Source: Diphasiastrum complanatum
Taxonomy: Eukaryota; Streptophyta; Lycopodiopsida; Lycopodiales; Lycopodiaceae
Direction of reading: 5' to 3'
Length of the DNA: 64,000 bases
Assembly (NCBI GenBank): GCA_029204225.1
Contig: CM055095.1
Location: forward strand, 41,865,723-41,929,722
A model generated the notes under the pieces. It had not been told where the DNA came from, did not search any database, and saw only the letters and a program-made list of their open reading frames with translations. Made by a program: the position numbers and the translations under genes. Shown here piece after piece: positions 36,305-46,588 of this stretch (position 1 is its first letter; each line of letters starts with the position of its first letter).

Positions 36305-36954
36305 TGTGAAAGATTTTAGATCCTTAAGATCCAATCTACTTGAATGATCTTTGGTTAGAAAGAGAAATACACTACCAATTTCACCAATGTAGAAAAATTA
36401 GCATCTACACACAATTTGAGATGCAAACACTAATAGAACTTGATCAAACTTGAATGAAATGATTATGTATTGTTGTTGTCTGTACAAAACCAGCAAGCTA
36501 CTGTATTTCACACGTGTGTATCCAAAAATAACAAATATAGATCATTCTACACATAGAATTGCAAGCAATCACCAAGATAGTGCACCAATGGATAGTAGAA
36601 CCCAAGAGAACAATGTATAAGCATGAAATGAGATAGAGAAGAGAGAATATGATTCTCTCCACGAGTTACATCCTTTTATAGCAGGTCCAAACCCTATTTG
36701 GCCACTTGGCTTTCCCACCAAAATTCTAACCCTACCAATTTTGGGTCTAGATTCAATGTACCCAACTTATTCAAATTGAATCTACTCAAACTCGCATTCT
36801 ATCTTTCCCACACTTTTAAAAAGTGTTTATTCGAATGAAATTTAGACTAATGAACTTTGAAAAGTCAACCTCTAAGTCTAAAACAAGTTTTGGCCTCAAT
36901 ATGCCAAATATGAAAATATTGCAAAATGTGATGAAACTAGTTGAATCTTTCACA
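36305..36954 (-). repeat. Element B 3' LTR
   Basis: 650 bp, 10-bp inverted termini. On the element strand a TATAAAAGG box lies at about 36680-36672, preceding the likely transcription start. The other copy reads TTATAAAAGG at the corresponding place. Confidence 0.93.
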
Positions 36955-37535
36955 CTCCCTCTTCAACTAGTTTTAGCATAGACTTTGATAATACTCCAAG
37001 TGAAGTCCTATGCTTCATGAACAAGTCTTTTCCCAATGCTTTGGTGAAGATATCAGCTACACATTCCCTTGAAGACACATGTTGAAGCTCCACCTCCTTT
37101 GCAATGACTCGCTCCCTCACAAAATGATATTGTATCTCAATATGCTTGCTCCTAGCATGAAAGATAGGATTGGATGCCATTCTTTGGGCTGATTGATTGT
37201 CACAAAAGATGATTGGGCTCTCTGAAAAATCTAGCAAGTGAAGATCCTTGATCATCCTCTTGATCCATACCATCTCCTTTGTGCAATGTGTAAGAGCTTT
37301 GTACTCGGCCTCACTAGATGACAATGAGATAGTGGCTTGTTTCTTTGACATCCATGATATAGCTCCATCACTTATGAAAATACAATAAGAACTAATGAAT
37401 TTCCTATCCATTATATCTCCAGCATAGTCCGAATCTGAAAATCCAAAAAGATTAGGTGATGATCCCTCATTCAATATGCCAAGATCTCAAGTTCCAATGA
37501 TGTACCTCAAAACTCGCTTTCCTAGCTTCCAATGC
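36955..37535 (-). pseudogene. Element B RNase H
   Basis: Copia RNase H and the end of the RT connection domain. It resumes Copia homology at HWKLGKRVLRYIIGT (about 37535), has one stop, then an open frame 37474-36950 with FSDSDYAGD, ISLSSSEAEYKALTHC, IIFCDNQSAQRMASNP, ARSKHIEI and VADIFTKALGKD. The catalytic Asp and Glu are present. It ends at the polypurine tract. It lies where expected next to the 3' LTR, which makes the missing RT just upstream conspicuous. Confidence 0.9.
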
Positions 37536-38590
37536 TCCTAGCATAGTTTTTTCAAATAAAACTTTGATCCATCATAATAATGATCTTCTTCCTAAGAATA
37601 GGCCTTCTTTCAATGATCATGTAATGCTCAAAATAGAAACAACCATAATTGATATAGAGAATAGTGTCCACTTGGGATGCTTCACTATTTCTTACATCAA
37701 TTTTACCTGTAAAAATGTGACTAGAACATGAAGAATCAAATAGAATGTAAATGAAATGATTCCACCATGCTTCCAACTCTGAACTCTCTGGAAAAATACA
37801 GCAAACAAACAATAAATGTGAGTGATCAACTTTTGTTTGCATGTCTCCTCCTTCTTTGTCCTTTGTTGCCTTGTATCCACCATGATACTCCATGAATGAG
37901 CCTCCATCTTCATCTTGCCACAAGAAACCATCAAACCTTGGAAATCCATGAGTAGGTGAGTACATAAATGATGCAAATCCAGCACCACATGACTCCATAA
38001 AGTAGTTTGCACTACTCCATCTTCAAGATCTACTTGACACAAGAAAATGACCATGAATTCACCAAAAACTTACCATCTCCAAGTATTGGCACCAAGTAGC
38101 TCAACACTTGAGAACTTAGCCATGGATGAGTGACATAATGAACCTCCAATAGCTTCATTTCTATCAGCAAAATCAGCCAAGAATGCTAGTACAAATCCAA
38201 CATCAAAACAATGCTCACCAATGTAGCTAGTTTTACCATATCTTGACAATTTGAACACATCCACATGAAATTGCTCAAACATGAGATAGAACAAGTAAAG
38301 TAAACTTGAAAAACACTTCCTTGCTGCTCCTTTGACCTTACTTGAGTCCTCAATATGCTGCAAAAACAGATCCATAACACCTTTGCCAATTACCTCTCCT
38401 TTGATGCTCTTGACTAGCTCCAAATTGTCAACTTCCCTTTTGACTAGTTGAAGCGCTTTGAGATCAACCTCTTGATCTTCAACTTGACTATCAAAGTCAT
38501 TGAACAAACTTTGTTCTCCAGATCCATTACTTGATTTTACAGCAAGATAACATCCATCCACTTGCATAGCTCCATGTACACAAGAAGATC
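37536..38590 (-). other. Non-RT module replacing the reverse transcriptase of element B
   Basis: About 1.05 kb between the first residues of RT (YQSLMKSGT, about 38615-38590) and the resumption of Copia homology at about 37535. Copia elements encode the RT catalytic palm here; no VDD motif, KARLVA or AFLNG motif exists in any frame. The minus strand has a 181-codon frame continuing from the RT start (38615-38070), with FDSQVEDQEVDLKALQ and FHVDVFKLSRYGKTSY, then another open stretch (37998-37552). I do not recognise either. About 430 bases match fragment K (18700-19128), so the module belongs to a subfamily and is not unique to this insertion. It could be a captured host gene fragment. Confidence 0.75.
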
Positions 38591-40284
38591 TTCCAAAAGA
38601 TGTTCCACTCTTCATAAGAGATTGATATCAAGATCCATTGGTTGGATCCACTCCTCTTCTTTCCTTGCTTGATCTACACTTGTAGGCTCATCCAAAGAGG
38701 TTAGGAAAGCAACATAATTTCCAGAAACTACTTGCTTACCCTTTTGATCATATGTGAGCCTTGAAGGTACTTGTCTTTCTCTTGATGTTCTCCTTGGCTT
38801 TTGACTTGATGAAGGTCCATCATCACCACCATCTAAAGTAGGATCCTTCTCATCAACATCAAGAATGTTAGATCCATCTACTTTACCATCAATCATGCTT
38901 GAAGACACCTTTGGAATGTTTCCCTCATCAAAAATGACATCGCTTTACTCACCTCACTATATCCAACAAAAATACCTCTTCTTGAAGATGGATCATCCTT
39001 GGTCCTATCATCAAGAGTAATGTTGACATAGCATGTGCATCCAAAGGTTCTTAGAAAGTTGACACTCGGCCTCCTCTTGAATAGCATCTCAAAAGGTGTC
39101 CTTCCATCCAAAATAGCACTCGGCCACCTATTGCACAAGAAATTGGCACACAACAAAGCTTGATCCCAAAATGGTTTGTCAAGATTAGCACTTAACCTCA
39201 TAGCTTTAGCACTTTCACATAAAATCCTATTCTTCCTTTTAGCCACTCCATTTTGTTGTGGGGTCCTTGATGTTGTATACTCCCTCGTGATCTCATGCTC
39301 ATCACAAAAGGCCTTGAACTTGTTAGATATGTACTCACTACCATTGTCACCTCTCAAGCACTTGATCTTTGTGGAGAATTGGTTCTCCCTTGCATTCTTG
39401 AACTTTACAAAGACATCATACACTTCATCCTTGCTCTTTAGTAGATAGATCCAACAAAATCTACTAAAATCATCAATGAATGTTACATACATCTTAGCTC
39501 CACTATTGCTAATTGTAGTAAATCCATGAATATCTGAATGTACAAGTTGAAAAGGCTTTGTAGATCTAGAAATAGATCTAGTATAAGGTAGTCTATGTGA
39601 TCTATGTGACTTAGACAAAGCACAAGACTCACAAACATGCTTGTCATTACTTAAGGAACTTGGAAGACCAATCACAACCTTCTTCTTTGCCATTACCTCC
39701 AATGACTTGAAGTTGAGGTGTCCCATCCTTTTGTGCCAAACCTCTTGATTAGAAATTTGCTCCCTTGCAACACATCCAACTTGGTTAGCAATAACACAAG
39801 CATCAATTTTGAACAACTTCCCTTGCCTTTGACCTTTTCCAATCAAGACATCCTTCCTTTTGATCAAACAAGCATCTCCATCAAACTCCACCTTGAGGCC
39901 CTTACTTAGCATTTGACTCACACTAAGTAAATTCTTGGTAATAGATGGAATAAACAAGACATCCTCCAAATGAACATTCCTATTTGTAGAGAGAGAAATA
40001 GGAATTGTGCCAATCCCTTTGATTGCACACTCACCGTCATTGGTCGTGTAGATCACCCTCTTGTCATCTCCATATGCCAACAAAGAAGTGAAGTATTCTT
40101 TGTGAAAGGTCATGTGTGAACTTGCTCCACTATCAATCCACCAAGGATCTACATCTCCATCATTAGCAAGCATACATGAAGACATCACAAAAGCATCATC
40201 ATTTGCATCTTGCACATCCAAACCATCCTCATCAAGAGTAAGATTACTTGCTTGTCTCCTTGATCTCTCTTCTTCTTGTAGCAC
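38591..40284 (-). pseudogene. Element B protease and integrase
   Basis: Open frame 40284-38893 carries protease DPWWIDSGASSHMTFHK, pre-integrase VWHKRMGHLNFKSLE and CESCALSKSH, integrase core VHSDIHGF, FIDDFSRFCWIYLL, LRGDNGSEYIS and TPQQNGVAKRKNR (the three acidic positions look present), then GRTPFEMLFKRRPSVN and GIFVGYSEVSK. At about 38945 a 46-base deletion relative to fragment K shifts the frame; the linker (RTSRERQVPSRLTYDQKG) continues in another frame at 38908-38612. The frame is offset from gag by a shift near 40245. Confidence 0.88.
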
Positions 40285-41045
40285 TCACTTGCAAAGTGTC
40301 CTTTGATGCCACAATAGAAGCACTTGAGCTTTGATCTATCCTTATTTTTGCCACTTGAAGAAGTATCCACTTGATCTTGCCCTTTAGACCACTTGCTTTT
40401 GGTTTTGCCCTTGAATTTGCCCTTTGTGAACATAGCATCCTCTTGAAGTGTCGATGTAGATCCACCTCTTCCTTGAAGCCTATATTCCTCATTGATCAAG
40501 ATCTCTTGAAGATACATCAAACTTGGCAAAGTCTTTTGAATAGCAATACTTTGAACAATGTTAGCATGAGCATCCAACAAGCCATTAAGAATCACTTGAA
40601 TAAGCTCTCCTTCCTTAAAGCTTTCATCTATGCAAGCTAACTCATCATTCAATGCTTTCATTCTCAAAACAAAAGTACTTGGACTTTCTTCATTCTTTTG
40701 CAAAAAAGAAAAGATTTGCCTTCTTAGAGTCAGCACTCTAGAAGTAGACTTGGATTCATAAAGCTTCTTCAATGAATTCCAAGCTTCCAAAGATGATGTG
40801 CACTTGCCAACTTCCTTGAGAAGTTCATTGGTAACATTCATCTTTATCATGTGTAGAGCCTTCTTGGCCCTCGTGTCATACCTCATTTGATCTTGTTGTG
40901 TTGTTGGTCTCTCCTCCAAACCTATAACAATATCCAGAACATCATTCATCTCAAGAAGTGACTCCATCCTCACTTTCCACAATGAATAGTTAGTCGAGGT
41001 AAGCCTATCATTGGATTCCAACATGACTCCAATTGAGGTTGCCAT
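40185..41045 (-). CDS. Element B gag
   Basis: A 286-codon open frame from ATG at 41045. Copia gag of the UBN2/retrotran type: STNYSLWKVRMESLL near the start, KALHMIKMNVTNELL, AWNSLKKLYESKS, then a nucleocapsid zinc knuckle CFYCGIKGHFASEC (canonical CX2CX4HX4C). Gag forms the virus-like particle and packages RNA. The last 20 or so codons are out of frame with respect to the family, because the sequence shifts into the pol frame just after the knuckle. Apart from this the domain is intact. Confidence 0.88.
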   Translation of the reverse strand: MATSIGVMLESNDRLTSTNYSLWKVRMESLLEMNDVLDIVIGLEERPTTQQDQMRYDTRAKKALHMIKMNVTNELLKEVGKCTSSLEAWNSLKKLYESKSTSRVLTLRRQIFSFLQKNEESPSTFVLRMKALNDELACIDESFKEGELIQVILNGLLDAHANIVQSIAIQKTLPSLMYLQEILINEEYRLQGRGGSTSTLQEDAMFTKGKFKGKTKSKWSKGQDQVDTSSSGKNKDRSKLKCFYCGIKGHFASECYKKKRDQGDKQVILLLMRMVWMCKMQMMMLL

Positions 41046-41637
41046 GTAACAATGACCTGATCTTCTCTTTCAACCTGTTTCAATGCACAAAGCACTCCTT
41101 TGAACAACAACAAATGCTTTCAAAAGAAATCACCAAGATTTGAAACTATCTCACAAATTCTCTTCTAGCACTTACTTATCCAAGCAAATTAACACATAGA
41201 ATCATGGAATCTTGATCAACCTATGATCTATCCTCAATCTAATGACTTTTGCCACTTCCTAAGATTGAAATACACTCAAATGAAGTCCAGAAACCTCACT
41301 ATCTAGAGATCCAATCAAAATTAGGGTTTTGACAAAATCACAAAAAACTGACTATTCCAAATCTACATGCAAATGCTGAAAATTTGATATGCAATCTATA
41401 AGCCACCACTTAGGCTGAACCAATGATCCAAAAATCGGCCAAATCCAGCATGTGAATTCAAAAAACGAAATTGAACAAGTATATTGACCTATTTAGTGTT
41501 TTGATCTACAAAAGATCCAATCTACAAAAGCAAAAAATCCGATTTTGGTGTAGAATCCTCTCTAGCATGCTCTAGACTTGATATCTTCACCAAATCATTG
41601 ATATATCTGATTTTCTCCTTCGTAACCTGAAACACAA

Positions 41638-41649
41638 GCTCTGATACCA
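41638..41649 (-). other. Element B primer-binding site
   Basis: TGGTATCAGAGC on the minus strand, complementary to initiator tRNA-Met, directly adjacent to the 5' LTR end at 41650. Confidence 0.92.
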
Positions 41650-42299
41650 TGTGAAAGATTTCAAATCCTTAAGATCCAATCTACTTGAATGATCTTTGGT
41701 TAGAAAGAGAAATACACTACCAATTTCACCAATGTAGAAAAATCAGCATCTACACACAATTTGAGATGCAAACACTAATAGAACTTGATCAAACTTGAAT
41801 GAAATGATTATGTACTGTTGCTGTCCGTACAAAACCAGCAAGCTACTGTATTTCACATGTGTGAATCCAAAAATAACAAATATAGATCATTCTACACATA
41901 GAATTGCAAGCAATCACCAAGATAGTGCACCAATGGATAGTAGAACCCAAGAGAACCATGTATAAGCATGAAATGAGATAGAGAAGAGAGAAGATGACTC
42001 TCTCCATGAGTTACATCCTTTTATAACAGGTCCAAACCCCATTTGGCCACTTGGCTTTCTCACCAAAATGCTAACCTTACCAATTTTGGGTCTAGATTCA
42101 ACGTACCCAACTTATTCAAATTGAATCTACTCAAACTCGCATTCTATCTTTCCCACACTTTCAAAAAGTGTTTATTCAAATGAAATTTAGACTAATGAAC
42201 TTTGAAAAGTCAACCTCTAAGTCTAAAACAAGTTTTGACCTCAATATGCCAAATATGGAAATATTGCCAAATGTGATGAAACTAGTTGAATCTTTCACA
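41650..42299 (-). repeat. Element B 5' LTR
   Basis: 650 bp, same length as the 3' LTR with about 23 mismatches by eye. TATA box at about 42025-42015 on the minus strand. Confidence 0.93.
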
Positions 42300-42757
42300 G
42301 TATCTAGTATATGTACATTATATTACAGGTGTGCATATGTGGAAAGTACAGTGGATGTGCAGTCTGTAAGAGATCGTGGGTGGCCGCAGTCGTTGTCCAG
42401 TCTATTAGCGCAGCTGCATGGGGAAGCGTGAAAAGGGTGCGATGTCAGTCAGTGCTGAGGTGACCGTTTGTGATGACGATGCAAAAAGTGCGTCACTCTT
42501 ACGAATAGCTGTAAGATTAGATTTACAGGGTGCCTTTGCTTTTAGGACACCTTTGGCATTCTATAGGATAGTGTCCCCTTTTTGCTTGTCACCATAACCT
42601 GTGTAAAAACACAGTGTTGTGATTCTTTTGTCTTTTATTCATCTATGCGAATTTGCATGTAAATATGTAGGCTGTGCGACTACGTTAGTAAATATGCAGC
42701 ATGAATGGAGACAGATTAAAATGGGATTTAAGGAGAATAGAACAAATAAATCCAACA
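42300..42757 (-). repeat. Element A 5' LTR, outer part
   Basis: Continuation of the A 5' LTR beyond element B, matching 31050-31503 and ending TCCAACA at 42757. The first bases (GTATC) are the second copy of the B target duplication. Confidence 0.9.
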
Positions 42758-42765
42758 AAAAATTG

Positions 42766-42791
42766 GCGTAGCTCCCCGGCAACGATGCCAA
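42766..42791 (-). other. Element C primer-binding site
   Basis: On the minus strand, three bases after the LTR end CCCACTACA, the sequence TTGGCATCGTTGCCGGGGAGC begins. It resembles the plant Gypsy primer site TGGCGCCGTTGCCGGGGA complementary to tRNA-Asp, with CA in place of GC near the start. The insertion point of element A is only 10-20 bases downstream. Confidence 0.75.
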
Positions 42792-42794
42792 AAT

Positions 42795-43444
42795 TGTAGT
42801 GGGTTTTTTTCCTTGCCTAACCTGAATCCAAGATCTAATCAATCTAGCATCAAAGACGAAGTTAGTTGTCATGCATAGATTCGTTCCCATGAGAGCGATA
42901 GTATAGTTTAGATTTCAGCATGAATGGAAGATCCAAATCTAACTCTAACATCCATTAATCCTAAGCATTAACACTACATCCACTAACACTAGATCCACAA
43001 CAAAGATAGCTTACTCTTTCTCTCTCTCCCTTTCTCTCTCATAAAAAGTATTAATACATGCAATCCCAATAACAATCAGATCCAACAATTAGCAAAACAC
43101 AAATAAAGCATGAGAGATGGAGGAAAAGTAATAGAGAGCAAGGACATTCATCAATATATTTCACAAGAGAACCAATCTGCTTTATTGAAATGAGGAAATG
43201 AACATGTGTAGGAACTCGAGTTGGTCGCTTTTTATAGTAGAGAGGAGGACTCTGGCCTCTGAATCCTATTGGTCCATTTTTGTCTCCCTAATTATTCAAA
43301 CTTAAAAAAGAGTGAGAACCATCCAAATTGGAGGGAAACCCATCTTTATTCACTAACTTGACATTTAGGCCCTACGACATTAAAAGTCCCGCAAAAAGGC
43401 CTAAAGTCCTTTTATTGACTTTCTAATTAATCAAATAACTATGT
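42795..43444 (-). repeat. Element C 5' LTR, outer end missing
   Basis: Matches 24874-25549 of the 3' LTR with few differences (including short indels), then stops at about 43444, lacking the terminal 75 or so bases. The sequence beyond is unrelated. Confidence 0.85.
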
Positions 43445-45101
43445 GTGTCATGATATTTCTACAATTCCTTATGTGATTCATGCACCTATGGTTCTTACCA
43501 TTGTTCATTTTCCATCCGAGGATATTTGCCAGATGGCCTGTACTACTTATCTAGGGTGTTCATATGTTGGGACCTTTCTAGATGAGTCTTGTGCGCCTGG
43601 TGTGTGGCTTGTTTCGATGGGTCATCTGATTCTCGATCCGTTTTGCTGCAACCTATGATGGCTTGGTATGTCCATATGAGGTCCTTCTAGATTAGTATTT
43701 CGGCTACATTTTCTTTGTTGGAGCCTCTACTAATTCTAGATTTGCTGCTACTGCTTCCATGCATCATGTGTTTTTACATTATGTGTTGCTTTCTTGGACC
43801 TTATGGATTTCTCGACATGACGATCTTCTCACGATGCCTTCAGGGTACCGTGTGCCATTGCTACTTCTCATTCATGGGCCTTACAGATACCTTGGAATTT
43901 TGACCATGTTGATGCACATATCTCCATTCTAGCTATCCTTTGTCAGGACGATGTCTTTATGCTTCATGTTTCTTGGCATATCGCTTGGCCTTCCATGATA
44001 TTGCAGTGTGATTGTTTATTTTGCTTATGTTCCTACTCCTTGGTACTGGTCTTCTAATGCTACTATCCTTTCTTGGGGAAGCTATATCGTTGAGTTCGCA
44101 CATATGGTTGACGGTTTCATTTTTTATTAGAATCAGCATTTGTGTTTTGCTACAGTTATAACAGTTCGGTTAGTACTAGCACTGATGTGTCTCCATTTAT
44201 GGTGGCTAATGGATATTTCCGCTACTACCGAGTATTCCACTCCCTCCTAAGGATGTTCATGTTACTTTATCTTCTTTTCTTATTAACTCTCGTGATTTTA
44301 TTGTGCAGACTCAACAACATTTGGCGCAAGCTCAACATTGTTATAAGTCCTTGACTGATCGTCATAGGTCTTTTTTAGAGTTTGTTGAGGGCCAGTTTGT
44401 TTATTTTCGTTTATCTTTTGCACGTCATAAGTTTGTACAGGGTTGTTCTCTTAGTGAGAACATGTCTGCACATTACTATGGTCCTTTCCAGATTGTGAAA
44501 AAACTTACTTGTTATCTATCATTTACAGTTATCTGCTACTTCTCATGTTAGTCTACTTCATTTGTCTCTTTTTCCTGGTGAACCTTGTGATCCTTTGTTT
44601 CCTACTGATACCAAACTTTTTCCATTTTTACCTGCTGCTATTTTACAAGTTTGGGTCGTTTTACGTCATCGTTGTCGTCTTGTCCAATTTTTGGTCCAAT
44701 GGGGCGGTCATCCAATTGATGACAAGTTACATGGGAGTCTTTCGATGTTTTTGCCCACTCACCGTTATTGCAGGAACACGCAACTGAGGTATCATCATCA
44801 AGGACAAGAGTAGCAACTGAGGCAACTTGTTGATGATGATATCTCAGTTGCTCGACGATCTCCATTACTTACATACTTTTCCAATCTTATTATCTACTAG
44901 AATTGAGATTAATAATTCTCTCTGCTTCATCGTATTGAAAGTGGATATCCGCGGCTGTAGGGGGATTCGGCTTTTGGACTGACACCACTAGCACAAAATG
45001 TATACCCCATGAAAGAAAACGACAATACAACGGTCCTAAAGTAGCTCTAGTAGTTAGAATTTTGTAGCCCACATTGAGGGCACTGTTTTAGAAGGGGGGA
45101 G
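43445..45101 (+). pseudogene. Chromovirus (Ty3/Gypsy) integrase end and chromodomain, decayed
   Basis: Plus-strand remnants. About 44140-44240: YNSSVSTSTDVSPFMVANG, the late integrase core. 44303-44510: AQHCYKSLTDRHRSFLEF, EGQFVYFRLSFARHK and YYGPFQIVKK, the GPY/F module. About 44640-44760: LVQWGGHPIDD, a chromodomain-like segment that in this class guides insertion to heterochromatin. Frame breaks occur between all three blocks. 43445-44130 gives only short unrecognisable frames. The element ends in a polypurine tract (AGAAGGGGGGAG, 45090-45101) and LTR. Confidence 0.7.
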
Positions 45102-45508
45102 TGTTATGGACACGCATTATAGTCCATACTTCTCTACTTTCGACAGTATTAGTGGACACGCAATTTACATTTACACATGACGGGCCTAGAAATACTATTT
45201 TACATGGTTTTTTATTTTTGGCCCTAATTTTTGAATTTCAATTTCATTCCAAATCAATATAAAGGGAGGTAGAGTTTGTCCACTATAAATAGCCACTAAG
45301 GCTGGTCATTTGCTAGTTTTTGATCATTTGAATATTGGGCTTCTTGTAAGGGAGTTGTACTATTTTGGAGATCTTAGTTCGAGATCTGCCTGAGCTTTCA
45401 GCGACCATTGATATTCATATAGTTTCTTAGTTGTAGAATGCTATGTGAATGCCTTCTGCTGTTTTTTATGCATCATAGATACTCAGACCTGTGAATCTGT
45501 ACATAACA
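45102..45508 (+). repeat. 3' LTR of the chromovirus remnant
   Basis: 407 bp from TGTTATG to CATAACA (7-bp perfect inverted termini), directly after a purine tract. A CTATAAATAG box lies at about 45283-45292. The 5' LTR is not in the window. Confidence 0.8.
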
Positions 45509-46588
45509 GTCACCAACAAGGAATCTGAAGCCCTTGGCAAATACTGCAGTCAATGTACAACTATACTGCTGGCCGGTAATATGATACACACTCTAAAACT
45601 TGGGGACATGCATCAAGGTACATAACTGAGCTTTCTATATGAGAAGTGGATAGTTTTTCCTGAAAGTTAATCAGCTATAAATATTGATCGACAAGAGGTT
45701 AAAATCTACTATTGTCATTAGACGAATAAGCCTTTACTTGGCTTCAGGTTTGATAAATAGACCATAGAATGAGAAGAAATAAGAGCTTAAAGTTCAACGT
45801 GTCATATAGCTGAGTGTAGATCAGACTTGCTTGGACAAGCAGGACCTCATGTTATCCGATTAATGTATACAATGTTCTTACTCCACTTTACTTTGTCTAC
45901 CTTAAAATGATAGATGCTGCTAAAAATTTGTAACTCTTGAGCAGCATCTACATTCTTAGACTTCAAGTCAAGTGCAAATGCTTGGTTTTTCTGGTCTCTT
46001 TATAATACTCTTACTCTAACTCGCTTACGCTTAACTTGGAAGATGCTCCCCAATATGATTCTGTGCATGTGGTTTTGAATTTGTACCTTCTTGAGCAGCG
46101 TCTGCATCCTTAAGCCTCAAATCACATGCAAATGCTTGGTTTTTTACACCTCAAGTCTCAACAAAACTCTCAAAAGTCAATCAGATCATCCAGTTTTTAG
46201 ACCATAACTCAAAATCCCAACAATAAAATGATTCTTCGAAAGGATCAAAATGATGGCGATCCTGCACAATAATTTGTTGCCCAATAAGTTCTGCAATTGA
46301 TTCGTGAGAGGATAACAACCATCACAAATTGAAGATCCTCAAAATATGAGGAATAGTACTAGGGCAACATGCTTGCAACCACAAATACAATAGCCAGGAA
46401 TTCACCAATAATAAGACTATTTCTTTTCACTTTTACTATTAACTCGGTTTGGGAGGGGGTGGCTAGTCCCACCCAGAAGCTATAAAAATGGTAGAAATAA
46501 TGAAAATGCAGCACAATTGCCTTTCATGAACTTTGGTTGCTGCTTCTATATACATGGTCACTCTCCCCACTCTGCAGACATTTCTTCA
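45509..46588. other. Intergenic, 3' flank of the PPR gene
   Basis: No gene is seen. A segment of about 75-80 bases is duplicated at 45925-46000 and 46076-46150 (shared CTTGAGCAGC, TCTGCATC/TCTACATTC, CAAATGCTTGGTTTTT). The part near 46588 should hold the 3' untranslated region of the minus-strand PPR gene. Confidence 0.45.

Larger units (their letters stand above)
36305..42299 (-). mobile_element. Copia element B, RT replaced, inserted in the LTR of A
   Basis: A 5995-bp Copia on the minus strand with two 650-bp LTRs (36305-36954 and 41650-42299) bounded by TGTGAAAGAT/ATCTTTCACA. By eye the LTRs differ at about 23 positions (roughly 3.5%), mostly C/T transitions. Flanks are GTATA (36300-36304) and GTATC (42300-42304), a 5-bp target duplication with one change. 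Primer site TGGTATCAGAGC at 41649-41638; polypurine tract GAAGAGGGAG at 36964-36955. Order: gag, protease, integrase, a non-RT module, RNase H. Without RT it cannot replicate alone. Confidence 0.92.
30395..42757 (-). mobile_element. Copia element A, inserted in C and interrupted by B
   Basis: Full-length but decayed Copia on the minus strand. LTRs start TGTTGGA and end TCCAACA. The 5' LTR is split by element B. Flanks are AAAAA at 30390-30394 and AAAAA at 42758-42762, a 5-bp target duplication in the leader of C, though low in complexity. The primer site TGGTATCAGAGC (minus strand, 35643-35632) touches the 5' LTR, and a C7 run on the plus strand (31504-31510) is its polypurine tract. Confidence 0.88.
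24874..43444 (-). mobile_element. Ty3/Gypsy element C, split by nested insertions
   Basis: Minus-strand Gypsy element whose two LTRs lie 17.9 kb apart because Copia A (which contains Copia B) inserted into its leader. Parts in transcription order: 5' LTR 43444-42795; primer site about 42791-42770; leader 42769-42763, interrupted by A, then resuming at 30389; gag about 30030-28440; protease to linker 28330-27080; remnant RNase H 27080-26640; accessory frame 26657-25890; polypurine tract 25640-25624; 3' LTR 25623-24874. RT and integrase are missing. The outer 75 bases of the 5' LTR are lost, so no target duplication can be seen. Confidence 0.8.

Noticed and set aside
40230-40290. Programmed gag-pol frameshift in element B
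   Set aside because: No slippery heptamer or stem-loop is apparent, and the related element G has its shift at a different place, so both look like independent mutations of a single ancestral frame.
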